A DNA stretch of 64,000 bases from Cryptomeria japonica (Eukaryota > Streptophyta > Pinopsida > Cupressales > Cupressaceae). The stretch spans positions 239,184,422 through 239,248,421 of the forward strand of contig NC_081406.1 in the NCBI RefSeq assembly GCF_030272615.1, given 5' to 3'. Positions 34,981-47,260 of this stretch are shown piece by piece. The translations under genes were made by a program, and so were the position numbers. Position 1 is the stretch's first letter. The number at the start of each line of letters is the position of its first letter. The notes below the pieces were generated by a model, which worked only from the letters and a program-made list of their open reading frames with translations, had not been told where the DNA came from and made no database searches.

Positions 34981-35262
34981 TCAAATAAGGTAGATTACAA
35001 TCATTTCTTTCTTTCTTTTTTCTTTGAAGCTATGAAAAAGACTAAGTGGAACATTGGTTTCTTCATCATTTCCCCCATCTTCGGATGTTCTACCCTCTTC
35101 TCGTGCTCTTGATGTATGCCTAGTCCTATACAAAGGATGATGATGCTGAACCAAAGGGGGGTCCTCTGCAATAACAAAGAATTGGGTTAAATTCAAAACA
35201 TTTTTTTATTATTGTTACAAGTATTTCATTAATTTAAAGAACATAACCGTTACACTCTTTAC

Positions 35263-35704
35263 CTGATGGGGCACATCATCTTCCACATCATTTTGTCTAG
35301 CCTCAACCTCGACATGCTGAACACCCTCTAGATCCTCTGGAGTTGAAATACGAAATGTTACATTAATCAATACACCAATTCCAATTAAATTTGTTTAAAG
35401 GAATAACAGTGGTCCTCTTTACCTGATTGGGGAACATCATGTTCTTGATGTTGTCTACCCGGATCATGCTCCACTTGGTCACCACCGACTACATGCTCTA
35501 AAATATTAACAATAAAGGTTACATTAATTACTACACTAATTTTCAATTTAAGATGTTTAATTGTATTAATAATTACATAAAAAAATTTGAATAGAAAATG
35601 AATACCTCCACTACTAGGATGCACATCCGGACCTTCATGTACAGGTTCTGTTCCACGATTATCATGCTGCATTCCAATGTCATGTGTAGTGTTATCATTG
35701 CTCG
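35263..35704 (-). repeat. Tandemly duplicated small exons with their introns
   Basis: Exons 35497-35423 (75 bp) and 35336-35263 (74 bp) encode related acidic, His-rich segments ending EHDVPQSG and EDDVPHQ. Both have the same AG|AG start and CAG|GTAAAGAG end. The introns share TTAATGTAAC(A/C)TTT. The second copy is one base shorter, which changes the phase. The exon at 35704-35606 is a more distant relative. Confidence 0.65.
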
Positions 35705-37173
35705 CTTATTTAAAAAAAAAATAGTCACTTTATGTTGAAACTTAACATCAAATAGATTATTGGTTAAGTATTCAATTTGAAATAATTTTCATTTAGCTTA
35801 ATTACCGTTGTGACAGATGCATCAGAATCTCGTGTTTGCCCACTCAATTCTCGTAGCCATTCAGCCATGGCTATATAGCCTTGCAGGTAGCCAATTCTCT
35901 TGTCATCTTCTATAGGTGCTCTATTGAATTCAGAGCCCTGCATTTTTGCTTAGTATTGTGAATTTTGCTTGTATTGTTTGATAAAAAGAAAAATTGTTTA
36001 CAATTTATAAATATTTTGACGTGATACTTAATTTACTAATTCTTACAATTCGTGCGGCAAGTTTCATATAACCACCAGAGTCGAGTTTGTGTTGCCCATG
36101 CTTTTCTTGTCTTGCCTTGGTTGCCTTTGATGTGTCACTCAATCTATGAAAAGTTTGAAATATGTTAGATTATATAAATATAATGAATAATTAGTACATA
36201 TTCACATTCTTAATAGTATCACATACCTTTTTCTGGCGTCTGGTGGTGTATTTCCTTTTTTCCTTTCAATTCTCTCCTTTGCATCCAAAATCAGGTCCTT
36301 CCACTCCCTCTCTGGAATCATGGGGGGACGCTCATACTTTACGTTCTTCTCTAAATGTGTCCTGTGTTGGTCCCTCACATACTTTAGATATGTGCTGGCT
36401 TTTTCCAGGAGCTTAGTCTTGTCGAATGTGTCATTTCCAAACAACCCTACCATACGGTTTGTGAGTTCATTTTTTAACTTTTTTTCTTGGTCATTCCACC
36501 TTTAAAGCAAAAACAAACCTGTTAGATTTAGAAAGAAACTGAAGCTACCTTTGATATAGTTCAGGAAATGGATAAAAGGAAAACTATTCTAGCAATGATA
36601 TGAAATCAAAATAGTGGATAAGGGTTAGTTAACATATGATGTTCCACCTTTTACGTATGGTGGGCCCAAATATCTACAATGTAATGTCATTAAGATTTTT
36701 ATAAAAAATATCATTTCCTGCAAAAAAAAACATGGGATCATTAGTCCAAAATGAGTGATTAGTAAGTAAATTACAATTAGACTATATATAATAATAATTT
36801 TAAAGTACCTAGAACCTTATGTATCTTCAAGGGAATCAATTCTTTGTCGCTCACCACCAATGTGACCTGCAACGTTCCCGTACTAGCAATATAGGAAGAT
36901 CCAGGAAATGATGGTATGTTATCACCAGTAGTCACCTCTGGCGCATCCTCATGTGCATCTCCTGCCATAGTAAATGAATCCACTATGAAATGCCTCTAAG
37001 AAAGAACACTTCAAGGGTAATAAACACATAATGAAAGAGAGAGAAACAGAGGGATCTACCACTAGTGGGTGGGTCAACACGAGCCAGTGCAATAGACGAT
37101 GTTTGCATGCTACGTGTTGCTGACATTGCAGTCGGCAATATAGTTGGGGTCGACCTCAGACCCATGTCAGCAC

Positions 37174-37853
37174 CTGAAGAGTAATACATTAAATATGTAA
37201 AACACTAAAAAAACAAGTTCACAAGTCCAAAGGAGTGGTTTTAATATATAAAACATGGTTGTCATGCCCAAACTTTTGGGCACAAACGGAATAATTTTTT
37301 TTTTTTCCATACGTAACTTAGGACGGCTTACTTAATTAAATTAATGTAAACTAATTTGGTCTTAACTATGTTTCAAATAAATCAAGCAACTAAATTAATG
37401 AGGCAATAAATAATCTATGTTATAAGCGAGCTAATATTTCCCCAAAATAGTGATCATTAATCTTCTATTAAATAATTAAACTCTCTAGCAAGTAATCTCA
37501 AACTAAATATATAATTTCTAAAATTAATTGATAGAGGAAAATAATGATTTCCTATAGTTCCTTAACTACTTAGGGTCTAAAATTAACTCACCCTAACTCT
37601 TTGATTAAATAAATCTATTAAATCAATTATTCATTAATTTAAAAAGGGTCCAATAATTTTCAGAATAGAGGGGACCAACATGGTCAATTTAATCCCCTAA
37701 AGTTTACCCTCCCAAGAGTATAAAATCCTTTTTTTTTATACTTTATTAAAATGCTTCTACATTTATTAATAATTTAAAAAAAAACATTACTTAGTTTTAC
37801 AAATAACTATTTTGATCTCAACAAATATAGTAGTTAAATTACTTATACATATA

Positions 37854-37921
<68 letters not shown>

Positions 37922-38615
37922 CTAAAGAGAAAAGGGGGGAAAAACTTCTATTATATTTCATTCTATTACCCCTTTTTTTTTATATCTCCCACACACACAT
38001 CTTATTTTAAAAACCTAAATGTGCTTGCCCTAACCTAAAACTAGGGTTAGGGCAAATATGTTAACATCTATTATCTTATGTTTTTGAGTGTTGTGTGTGT
38101 GTGTAACTTCTTTTATTTTATTTAATTTGGTGTGTGTGCAGGTGAAAGATGGTCAGCGGCCATGGGGGGGGCGCTTTATTTTTTTTTTCTTGCTACCCCC
38201 ACGGCGGTGTGCGTAGGGCCGAGCCGGGGGTTTCATTTTCTTTTCTTTGTTTTTATTTGGTGGAGGAGTATGGAGGGGGGGGCGGAGCGGAGGATGCGGG
38301 GGGAGACGGTGCAGGCGCGCCGCAGGCTGTGGACAGCACCGCCCACGGGCTGCGGGTTCCCGCAGTCTGTGGACACCGCCGCACACAGCTGCAGCTCCTG
38401 CAGACTATGGACGACGCCGCCCACAGCTGCGGCTTCTGCAGCCTGTGGACGTCACCGCCCACAGCTGCGGGTGGCGCCGCCCACGGCTGTGGCCGTTGCC
38501 CTTCAAACCCCCTTTTCTTTTGTTAATTAATTTTTTTTTCTTTTTAACAAAAAAACAAATAAATTGTTTTTATCTTCTTTTTTATTTTATTTACATATAT
38601 ATTTATATATATATT

Positions 38616-38649
<34 letters not shown>

Positions 38650-41600
38650 TAAATATATATATGTATATATAACAATATATGTAGATTTGTATATCCATTT
38701 CATTTGGCTTAAAAGGTATTTAAGTTCTCAGATTTATACATATAAATGTGTAAATACATATACATATATATATATATATATAATAAGCAGAAAACAAATA
38801 AATGGTTTGTAGCAAAAAGTAGAGGTAATATACTTTGCTATTCTGTCAATAACTTGGCTTTAAAATTTTGCCCATATTTTCTTTATTTACAAACTCAAAG
38901 CTTACTAATTCCTTAACCTACTAGACCTAGTTTAGAGGAAAAATTAAGATAACTATATGGTTTATTTGTTTCAAGCATTCTGTACTAATAATGCATACTA
39001 ACAGCAACTTAAAATACAATCTTTTTGGTAAACAAAGTAGACCTAAAAACTAAATGCTAATCCTTTCTTTTTCATAAAATAAGCTACTACATTATGGTTT
39101 ATTTTCTGTATTAAATGGGAAAATAAATGACTGTTTTATTTATTTTGCAGCAGCATAAATAACAAATAATCTTGCAGTAATAACTAGATTTATTTGCAGA
39201 ATACACAAGAATGCACAACTCTATATATATTATTTTTTGAGAATTTAATCACATGCTAATACATTTCATATCCCTTTTTTTTGAAGATTAAAATACAAAC
39301 TAATTTCATTTCTCCTTCCCTTTTTGCAATACTAACACAAGTAGGAAATATATACTTCTTTTACAAATTTAAATACAAGGTAAATGAGATTACAAATAGG
39401 TATGAAAACCCAACAAGTATTTTCCCTTCCATAGTAATATGGATACAATATATACACCTTTTTTTTTGAAAATAGATATAACAAAACACCTTTTTTTTAA
39501 CAAGCTAATTTTGAATACATTTTCTTCTTAACACTTTTCTGCAACACAAAACAGCAACCTAGCTCTTTAATCTTTCTCTTCCCATCCAAAGCAACCTGCA
39601 ATAAAAACACAACTTGACCATGGAGAGCTCACCTCCCAACCTAGGCTTACTAGAAGCCACCCCCGAGCTTGGAGAACCAAGCACTAGACGGGTTACAAAC
39701 AAGCAATCAACACAACAACAATAGCAAACACTCAATAGGCATATTCCCATCCCAAGCTACACTCTCACCACAACTTGTGATGAACTTTCCATGGGTGGAA
39801 GTGGACCAAGTACCATTGGGGAGATTGCAAGCTTAATACAACTCAATGCCACCTCATGGCAAAACAAAATACAACAAGTTTCCCTTCCACACCTTATGCC
39901 CCCCCAAAGGCATCAAAGCCATATTTCCTCCCCTTATGACCCCCAAATGCATACACAAGGCTATGCAACAAGGGTCACAAAGGACACCCTTGAGAATCAC
40001 TCTCCATAAGGAGAGCCTCTCACCCAAGGCTGTCATGCTTCTTCCACCCCAAGACCATCCTACTCTCCCAAGAGTAGGAGGCCTTGGACACTCCCAAAAC
40101 AAGAACACATAAACAAAGAACATGGAAATGAAAACTCACATTTTTCTCCTACAACAAATTACATATACACCTCTTTTCATGCAAGCATTTCTTTCTTTCA
40201 AAAAATAACTTAAACAACATAAACAAAAGGAAGTAAAACCAACCTTAATATGCCAATAGGTATGTTAGACTTAGTTGGGGATGAGCTGCCCAAATCCACA
40301 CAAACTTTTTCACCAACCTTTTTTTTTCCAAAATTCTATTCTACTACCAATTTTCAAAACAAAGCATAATCTCCAACAATGGAGAGTGGGTGATTACTCA
40401 CTAAGTCCCTAATCCTTGCCTAAGAAGGCCTCTCACACACTTCCCAACCCCTTGGGTGAGGTGAGAGTTCCCATTGGTTTCTCTTCCCAACCTCTTACAC
40501 ATTACCAAAACTAGAAAGGGAAAAGGTGAGAGAGAATGGGGAAGAGAGTTTGACATCAAAAGGGAAGGTTGTCTATCCTAGGAGGGACCTTCTAAGTTGA
40601 ATTTTCGCTCACCTTGGAAAAACCACTTTTTGAGGTGACTAAACAGTCACATGGGAGAAGTCACATGTTTCAAAATACCCCTAACCCATAGGTATACCCT
40701 TTGGACCTTTGGAAAATCCCTAAAACTGACCCTAGGAGTCCATTTAACCCCTTAGAAACCCAACTGAAGTTAACCTAAGGGTCAAACTTGAGTTGACCAC
40801 TCCCAAGACTCCCTACCGAAGGCAAATTTGGGACCACACTCATTTGTTTGAATGGCTTTGGTAGAAGCAAAACTCCCTCCAAGAGACAAGTCAAAATCAA
40901 TGACACTAACCATCACATGTGTCAAGTGACACAATAAAATACACTATAAAAAATCACACATGGAATTTGTCTCTTGTAGGTTTACACAATTACATAAAAT
41001 CAAATTAACACACATGCATAATTTACTTCACAAATAAAATACATTACAAACAGGGTGTTGTCTCTCCAAATAGACAACCCCCTGGCTTAACAAACGTACA
41101 TTGGTCTAGGTTTGGTTCTCCATATTTATTCCATGGTCACATGGATAATTTTCCTGCGCATCTCAATTAACACATTAGTAATTCCAAGTAATTACAATTA
41201 TACATAATCAGATACATATATTTCATTGCACATCAAACACTCATACATTTTACAATAATAATTCAATATCTTATTCATTCAAATTCGATTCCACATAAGC
41301 AATTATCGTATTTCTCAAAATTGATCCATTCATAAAATAAGCATCATTTTTCTATCATCAAAATGAAGTCCTGCAATTCCAATAATAACATTCACCATTT
41401 CAAGGTAATTTTATTCTAGCAACATATAAAGTTTCATAACCAGCAAGCATAAAATAAAGCATCAACATATGTCAATGTGATCCAAATCATGGGATCATAT
41501 AGGTTTTCAAATTCATAACACATCAAAACGTACACCTCAAGGTGAAATGATTCTATAACTTGGTTCAATTATTTTTCTCACCAATCTATCTATCTAACCT

Positions 41601-41708
41601 AGCCCCTCCTATTGAATTATAGCATTTATTAATAGGATCAACCATGGTCACTATGTTAATCAAAGCTTGATTGGGGAGGGGGCCTACAATGGTCATCACC
41701 TGAACTAC
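37174..41708. other. Long intron or inserted sequence inside the SET-Transposase_24 gene
   Basis: No conserved gene is recognised in these 4.5 kb. It contains an (AT)n microsatellite (37853-37906), an inverted repeat TTGCCCTAACC/GGTTAGGGCAA (38025-38055), a GC-rich block with a minisatellite (38150-38520) and further AT runs (38590-38785). The contrast in base composition suggests one or more insertions, but I could not define their ends. Confidence 0.5.
38322..38500 (+). repeat. GC-rich 39-bp minisatellite
   Basis: Units starting GCAG(G/T/A/C)CT(G/A)TGGAC occur at 38322, 38362, 38400 and 38438. Each is followed by CCGCCCAC-(A/G)GCTGCGG-like sequence. The unit is close to 39 bp (13 codons), so all frames stay open and the long ORFs here are probably a by-product. 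Confidence 0.85.
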
Positions 41709-43766
41709 CTGCAATACCCTGATCATCGCCACCAGGATGATGAGGCTTTATAAATTTCTGTAAAAACAACACATACATATTTTAGTTAATGACATAAAAG
41801 AGAAAAAAATATAAACCATTATTGAACTTTTGTTATGATTAAAGCTTTCATTACTGCTTACTTGCAAGTTTTCCACTATCCGCAACAATAGTTGCACCCT
41901 CTTTGTTATCTCATCAGTCTGAGGGCTTATGGTTGCCAAATCAACAATCTCTTGGCCAATTTTTCTAATATTCTTTTGTACCAATTGTATAGGGTTTGCG
42001 CTAAGTGCGATGTCATCAGCGCATAACACTGTCGAGTGCCCCACATCCCTATGGAGGTGCTGAGGTACTGTAGGTTCCTTTCCCTTATCCTGAACATCCG
42101 TATGTGACAAGAATATAATTAACACTATCAAAATTACTTCAAAACACTCAAGAAAAGATCATAATGTAATAGTTTGCTTCTATCTAATTTGTACAATTAC
42201 AATGAGGTTTACCTGCTCCGTAGAAGTGTCTGGACTTACACCCCTATCTGTGCTATGTGATGGATCCATGTGGCCCTATGACAAAGAAAAAATATAAAAA
42301 TGTTAGTGAAATGAAACCAATAGACTTAGCAAAAAAACTTAATAATACAATGGTTTATTGGATTCATGAATTGGAAGTTGGCTTAAATGGTATATATATA
42401 GTATGTACCACCCCCATGATAGTAACTTTGTTTGTATCTATACGATTCAAATTGTAATTGATTAGCAGCTCTTTCCCTGCACTTATTGATTTTATCGCAC
42501 ATACAAACACACAATTTCCCTCACGTGCCTCAAATATGCAATTGGGTTGCTTATTAGTTGACCCAGGTCGTGTACTATTTATAAAACCTGCAATATTCCC
42601 TATTGCTTTTGGCCTTCCATCAATGTATACAGCCACTCGTTTACTTTGATCATTATCTTTTTTTTGTATATAATTGGCTGACAGTGCATACCTACGCATA
42701 CTTTTTTTATATCGAACAATTTGCATCCAATCATTATAATTGTAACAAGGTCCAACAAACTCCATCAATTCAACAACTTTGTTGTAAGAGACCTTTATGC
42801 TGTCCATGGAAAATAGGCCCAAACCATGTAATGACGAAGGTGCTATGCGATATATCCTCTCATTAACACAAAAATCAGTGTTTATTGGAGGAAGTTCCTT
42901 GGGTACACATTGTTTTAGTAGATGTTTGTACCTCAAGGGTACCTCAATGTCACCTTTGGTCTCATCATCATAAGAACATGACCCCCCTTGAGCAAGAAAA
43001 AATTCCATGTGTTTATTGAATTTTCTTCTAATCTTTTGACCTCTAGTTGATCTCTCTATTTGAGATCTACTACATGTCTCACTTTCCTCTTCTATTCTTG
43101 CATTTCCCTCACTCGAGGAAGACACATCTGACAAATACCTATTTGGTGATACCTGTGCACCATCAAATAAGAGAGTTAGTTGGTAATGAGAGAGATATTT
43201 TGCAAATGAGGGTAATATTGATGAAGAAGTTGGCCATAAAGTTGATGTTCAGATTAAAATTTGAGTAAGTCCAACTGAGGCCTCAAGTGTTGATAAGTGT
43301 ATTAGATTTGCTGCTAATGTTGAGGTTTAAAAAACTGAGAAAGTTTGTTTTTCTTGTAATTTTTAAAAAATATATTATTTCTATAAGGTGTATTGACTTA
43401 TACCTATCGATCCATGAAATTGTGCAGGATCCTCGTCAAAGGGGTTCAGGTTCCTACAACAACAATTGAGCATCATAAGCATTACATTTGTAATTTGATA
43501 AACAATAAATACTGCAGTATCATAAGCATCATAAGCATCACATATGTATCATCACATATGTATCATCATAAACATGTAATCCATCACATAGCTAATAAGT
43601 AGTCCACATTCCATAAATAAACACAAAGTTCAAAAAAATATCACATGTATCATCATAAGCATGTAATCCATCACATATGTATTTTAAATCACCATATATC
43701 AAATAGCTAGAGGTGCATCATGAACTAATTAAGTAATGGCATTAGAATTCAAAACATATGAATTAT

Positions 43767-43982
43767 TTATGTAACCATATAAGTCAAATCAATTTCTATC
43801 AAGATATCAATATTAAATAGATAATATAATAATCTCATCTCATACATTTCATTCATGTCATTGATCTTCTTCTTCATCCAACTCATCATCATGACCATCA
43901 TGATCATAATCATGATCATGATCATGATCATGATCATGATCATCATCATCGTCATCGTCATCATCATCACCATCATCGTCAC
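43767..43982 (-). repeat. (GATCAT)n/(GAT)n microsatellite coding for the Asp/His tail of TNP2
   Basis: The CAT/GATCAT-rich run at about 43885-43982 encodes alternating Asp-His then poly-Asp on the minus strand. It continues beyond the Gypsy insertion as (CAT)n/(CATCAC)n at 55321-55386. Confidence 0.85.
43978..43982 (+). other. Target-site duplication GTCAC, left copy
   Basis: GTCAC directly precedes the 5' LTR and is repeated at 55321-55325 directly after the 3' LTR. Confidence 0.9.
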
Positions 43983-44757
43983 TATAGACACCCAAAATTG
44001 TCATGTCTAATTAAATAAATATTTTATTTATTTAATTATCTAAGCCTAATTCTTCTATTAATTAAATAAATCTTTATTTATTTAATTAATTCATTTATCC
44101 TCTTCTAGCCTTATTTCTCATTTAAATAAATACATTTATTTATTTAAATTATCCTTTTCCTAAATTAAATAAATATTTATTTATTTAATTGATCTCATTT
44201 CTTCTATTAATTAAATAAATCTTTATTTATTTAATTAATTCATTAAACTTTTCTACCCATGACACATGTCAATCATCTCTTAATTCATACAATACCTACC
44301 CCTTTCATTATTTTATTATTTCTTCTACCTACCCTCTAATCATAGTTGACCTCCTTTTACACCTCTCAATCTTATCCCTCAATTTCATATTTGTGTCTTC
44401 TATATAAGGAGATACTTCCTTCATTATCAAACCCTAATCAATCATTCTAACTACTTGATCAATTGACTACACTACGATCCTACTTGCAACCACATTTCGT
44501 TCTTTGTTGAGCTCTTGTGCACATAAAATCTGAGAGCAAATATATCAAGCAAGATCAATGGAGATAGGAAGAATAGAGATCAAAACCCTATTGGACATGT
44601 AATGGTATAATCTTTGTGATTTCATTTGATTTGCATTGTCTTAGGTAATCTTCATATGTTATGGTGGATCTTTGTTGTTGTTAGGCTAGGGTTTGGTGGT
44701 TGAATTCATTTAGCCTTTCAATTTTGTTATTATTGTTATCCATTTTCACAAAAAACA
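43983..44757 (+). repeat. 5' LTR of the Gypsy-type element
   Basis: It begins TATAGACACCC (the other LTR has the canonical TGTAGACACCC) and ends AAAACA. The first 260 bp hold five AT-rich inverted repeats built on ATTAAATAAAT/ATTTATTTAAT, at 44008-44038, 44057-44090, 44120-44149, 44161-44190 and 44206-44240. A probable TATA signal CTATATAAGG lies at about 44400. Confidence 0.95.
44398..44408 (+). promoter_or_regulatory. Probable LTR promoter TATA box
   Basis: TCTATATAAGGAG lies about 415 bp into the 5' LTR and is conserved in the 3' LTR near 54962. It is the only good TATA element in the LTR, so transcription (start of R) probably begins some 30 bp downstream. Confidence 0.6.
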
Positions 44758-47260
44758 TTTTGGCTTGCCCCGTGGGACATGGATTTTTGTTAGATCTATG
44801 TTTTTTGCAGATTTTTCTAACCCTATATTGCTATTTTGTAAAACAATTTGGAGAATAACCTTGTGCAGCTAGGGTTTTGGACCAAAAATAAGATCTTGGA
44901 GAGATTCGATCATATCTCACAAATAGCTAGGAAATTGTGCACCAAATTATTTTTGCAGGTTGAAGAAAGTATCAAGAGCTCTCAATACAAAATTCAAATT
45001 TTTTGGAGCACTTTTTTATTTTCTATGATTTTTTTATGATTTTTCATAAAAAATAAATTTTGAGAGCAAATGAGAGAATTTTTTGGATTTTATTACATTT
45101 TTGGAAATCTCTCATAATTATACATAGGATCTATTTTTTGTGATTTTAATTTTGATGCAAAATATTTTCCTAAAAATTAGATCTTTAAAAATTAAGGTTT
45201 TTCCTTATTTTGATCAGATCTCACAAACGGCTTCAAATTTTGGTATAAAATTTCTTTTACAGGTCAAGAAAAATATCAAAAGGATTCAATAAAAATTTCA
45301 TATTTTTTGGATCAATTGTTCAATTTATATGAATTTTTTATGATTTTTCATAAAAAAATTAATTTTGAGAGAAAATTAACGAATTTTTCAGATTTTCTTA
45401 CATTTTTGGAAATATCTCAGAATTATGCATAGGATATATTCTTTGTGATTTTAAATTTGATGCAAAATCATTCTTAAAAATTAGATCTTTGAAAATTAGG
45501 GTTTTGCATTATTTTACTCATATCTCACAAACTACTTGGATGTGTTGCAGAATTTTTTTTATGCAGGTTTGGAAGACCATTAGAACTCTCCAATAAAAAT
45601 TTTAGATTTTTTGGATTGATTTTGCATTTTATATGATTTTTCATAAAAAATTAATTTTTGGAGCAAATTAGTAAATTTTTTGGATTTTCTTACATTTCTA
45701 GAAACAATCCTAACTTGTGTGCTTGCAGGAAGGGGTGATCATTTGAAACAATCCAAACTACTAATAAATCTTTGTTGCAGGTCCTTAGCAAGGGTTTTTG
45801 GATTTTTATTATGTGCCTTATTTTCATAGACTAGCAAACACTTCAATTGGTGCACTAAAATTGAATCATTGTCTTTTGTGTCTTGAGCAATAGGCTCTTT
45901 TTGTTTAATCTTTAGAGGGCCTGTTTTCCCGTGTGGTCATTAGGACTACTAGTGAGAAGAGAACGATCCAAGTGGTAGCAAAAAAAAAGCCATCTTCTTC
46001 CAAACCACTATAAATAACTGTATTCATGGTGAAAACTATGAATAACGTGTGCTGATTAGTTCATACCGACACTATGTCTCCCCATAAACCCATTTGATCA
46101 AATTTATTTGATTAGTTGTAGGGCGTAACCCCTACCATCTGGGAGCCTTCTGTATTTATAGAGCTAAAAGTGCCGCATGTATGGCCACACAAGTGGATGC
46201 CCTTACTAGCACCTTTTTGTTTTAGAAGCCCAAATCCTTCTAGTTGTTGGGGCAGGAGGTTGGACCTCTGGTAGCGGCCCACACACATATGGTTCTTAGT
46301 AGAGATACAAAGTTCACCACGGGGAGTTTTCGTGGGGACTGATGCTTGGCTGACTCGAGAAGTGAGTGTTGAGGGTGGAGCCAGTGAGGTCAAGCATCTA
46401 AGTATCTGCTCTGAATAGCGTAGCCTCGGGGGTAAAACCCCATGTGGATTCAACAACTATTGTCTTGGCCAGCCATAAGAATTGTGCTTGACTTATTTTA
46501 AACATTCAAACATTCAAGACCAAATAGCAAAACATTGTGTCTTTTGTGTCATCAAGTGTATGCAAAACAATTTTACATCAAACAACACACTTTTCTTGGA
46601 GTCATTGTCAGTCTAAACACTTGCAAACATTGAGTCCTCATCAACATTGTGTCCTCTTGTCACGAAAAATAGTCAAACATTCAGATTTGGTCACAACCAA
46701 CAACTTCACAAATTGGAAAAATTTTACACTCTAGCAAACAAGAGCAATCAGTTTCGGAATTCTTGAGCTTCCTAGATTGTTTCTCCAGGTTTTCATCTAG
46801 CATTCAACTTGTCTTTGGGTCTCACACAGTCCATCATTGCTTCACATCTTGCTTTACATTCACACTTGTCTAAACTTGAGTCAAAAGGTCACTTGCTTGT
46901 CCTCATCATACTTTGTCAACACACTACATACAACAACACTTTGCTAAGTGGTCCCTCATCAAGGTCTATCACCTTTGGGTCTCATTTGGTCTTACTTAGA
47001 GTCAAGGTCAACTTACCTCATCAAGAGAAACTATCCTCTCTTTGGAAGTCACACCTACTCTACTACATACATACTTGGTCTTACACTTTGGACATTGCAA
47101 GTACACCTCAGATTCATTTACACTCCATCCAACTCTTGGTCTTCCATACTTTTTCCATTTTCATCTAGTCTCACACATCTTGGTCAATACCTAGTTCATA
47201 GTTGAAACTCGTCTTCAAAAATCTAGGAGAGAAACTAAAGAGGCTCAAGAGTCTGCAAAC
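44758..47260 (+). other. Long leader of the Gypsy-type element with three tandem repeats
   Basis: About 44870-45700 holds three diverged copies of a roughly 300-bp unit, marked by AGATCTT at 44891, 45179 and 45483. Each has CATATCTCACAAA-like, TTGCAGGT-like and GATTTTTCATAAAAAA segments. A more GC-rich, probably structured block follows at 46110-46480. The rest (46500-47250) has no clear coding signal. Confidence 0.7.
44761..44778 (+). other. Putative primer binding site of the Gypsy-type element
   Basis: TGGCTTGCCCCGTGGGAC lies three bases after the LTR end. Position and the TGG start fit a tRNA primer site. Its form resembles the TGGCGACTCCGCTGGGGA sites of Athila-type elements, but I could not name the tRNA. 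Confidence 0.6.

Larger units (their letters stand above)
34981..43152 (-). pseudogene. CACTA-associated gene encoding a SET domain fused to a Transposase_24 domain
   Basis: Exons in gene order: 43152-42412, 42275-42213, 42089-41862, 41757-41709, 37173-37060, 36961-36809, 36717-36648, 36499-36227, 36143-36047 and 35937-35806. These join in one frame (640 codons) through GT/AG introns, with one TAG at 36674-36676. Weaker tail exons follow at 35704-35606, 35497-35423, 35336-35263 and 35165-34981, where phases do not all match. Exon 1 is a SET domain: SLHGLGLFSMDSI, then GNIAGFINSTRPG, NKQPNC and AIKSISAGKELLINYN. The usual NHxC histidine is Ser and the ELxxDY aspartate is Asn. Exons 7-9 match Transposase_24 (plant Ptta/En/Spm): IFGPTIRKRW, DQHRTHLEKNVKYERPP, KHGQHKLDSGGYMKLAARI. 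The fourth intron is 4.5 kb. It lies just downstream of TNP2 on the same strand. The true 5' start is not identified. Confidence 0.7.

Noticed and set aside
38025..38055. Telomere-like repeat around GGGTTAGGG
   Set aside because: It is a single inverted repeat with one TTAGGG-like word per arm, not a tandem telomeric array.
38132..38672. Overlapping GC-rich ORFs on both strands
   Set aside because: Open frames on several frames at once are explained by the 39-bp minisatellite, a multiple of three; no domain is seen.
37253..41650. Possible LTR element bounded by ATGGT/ATGGT inside the long intron
   Set aside because: The sequence after the left ATGGT begins TGTCATGCCC as many LTRs do, but the right end does not finish in CA and no internal coding or second LTR was found.
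43767..43991. ORF of alternating Met and Ile on the minus strand
   Set aside because: It is an out-of-frame reading of the GATCAT microsatellite, which in the correct frame encodes the Asp/His tail of TNP2.
46112..46456. 114-residue minus-strand ORF in the retrotransposon leader
   Set aside because: No domain is recognised; it lies in a GC-richer leader block and is better explained by RNA structure than by coding.
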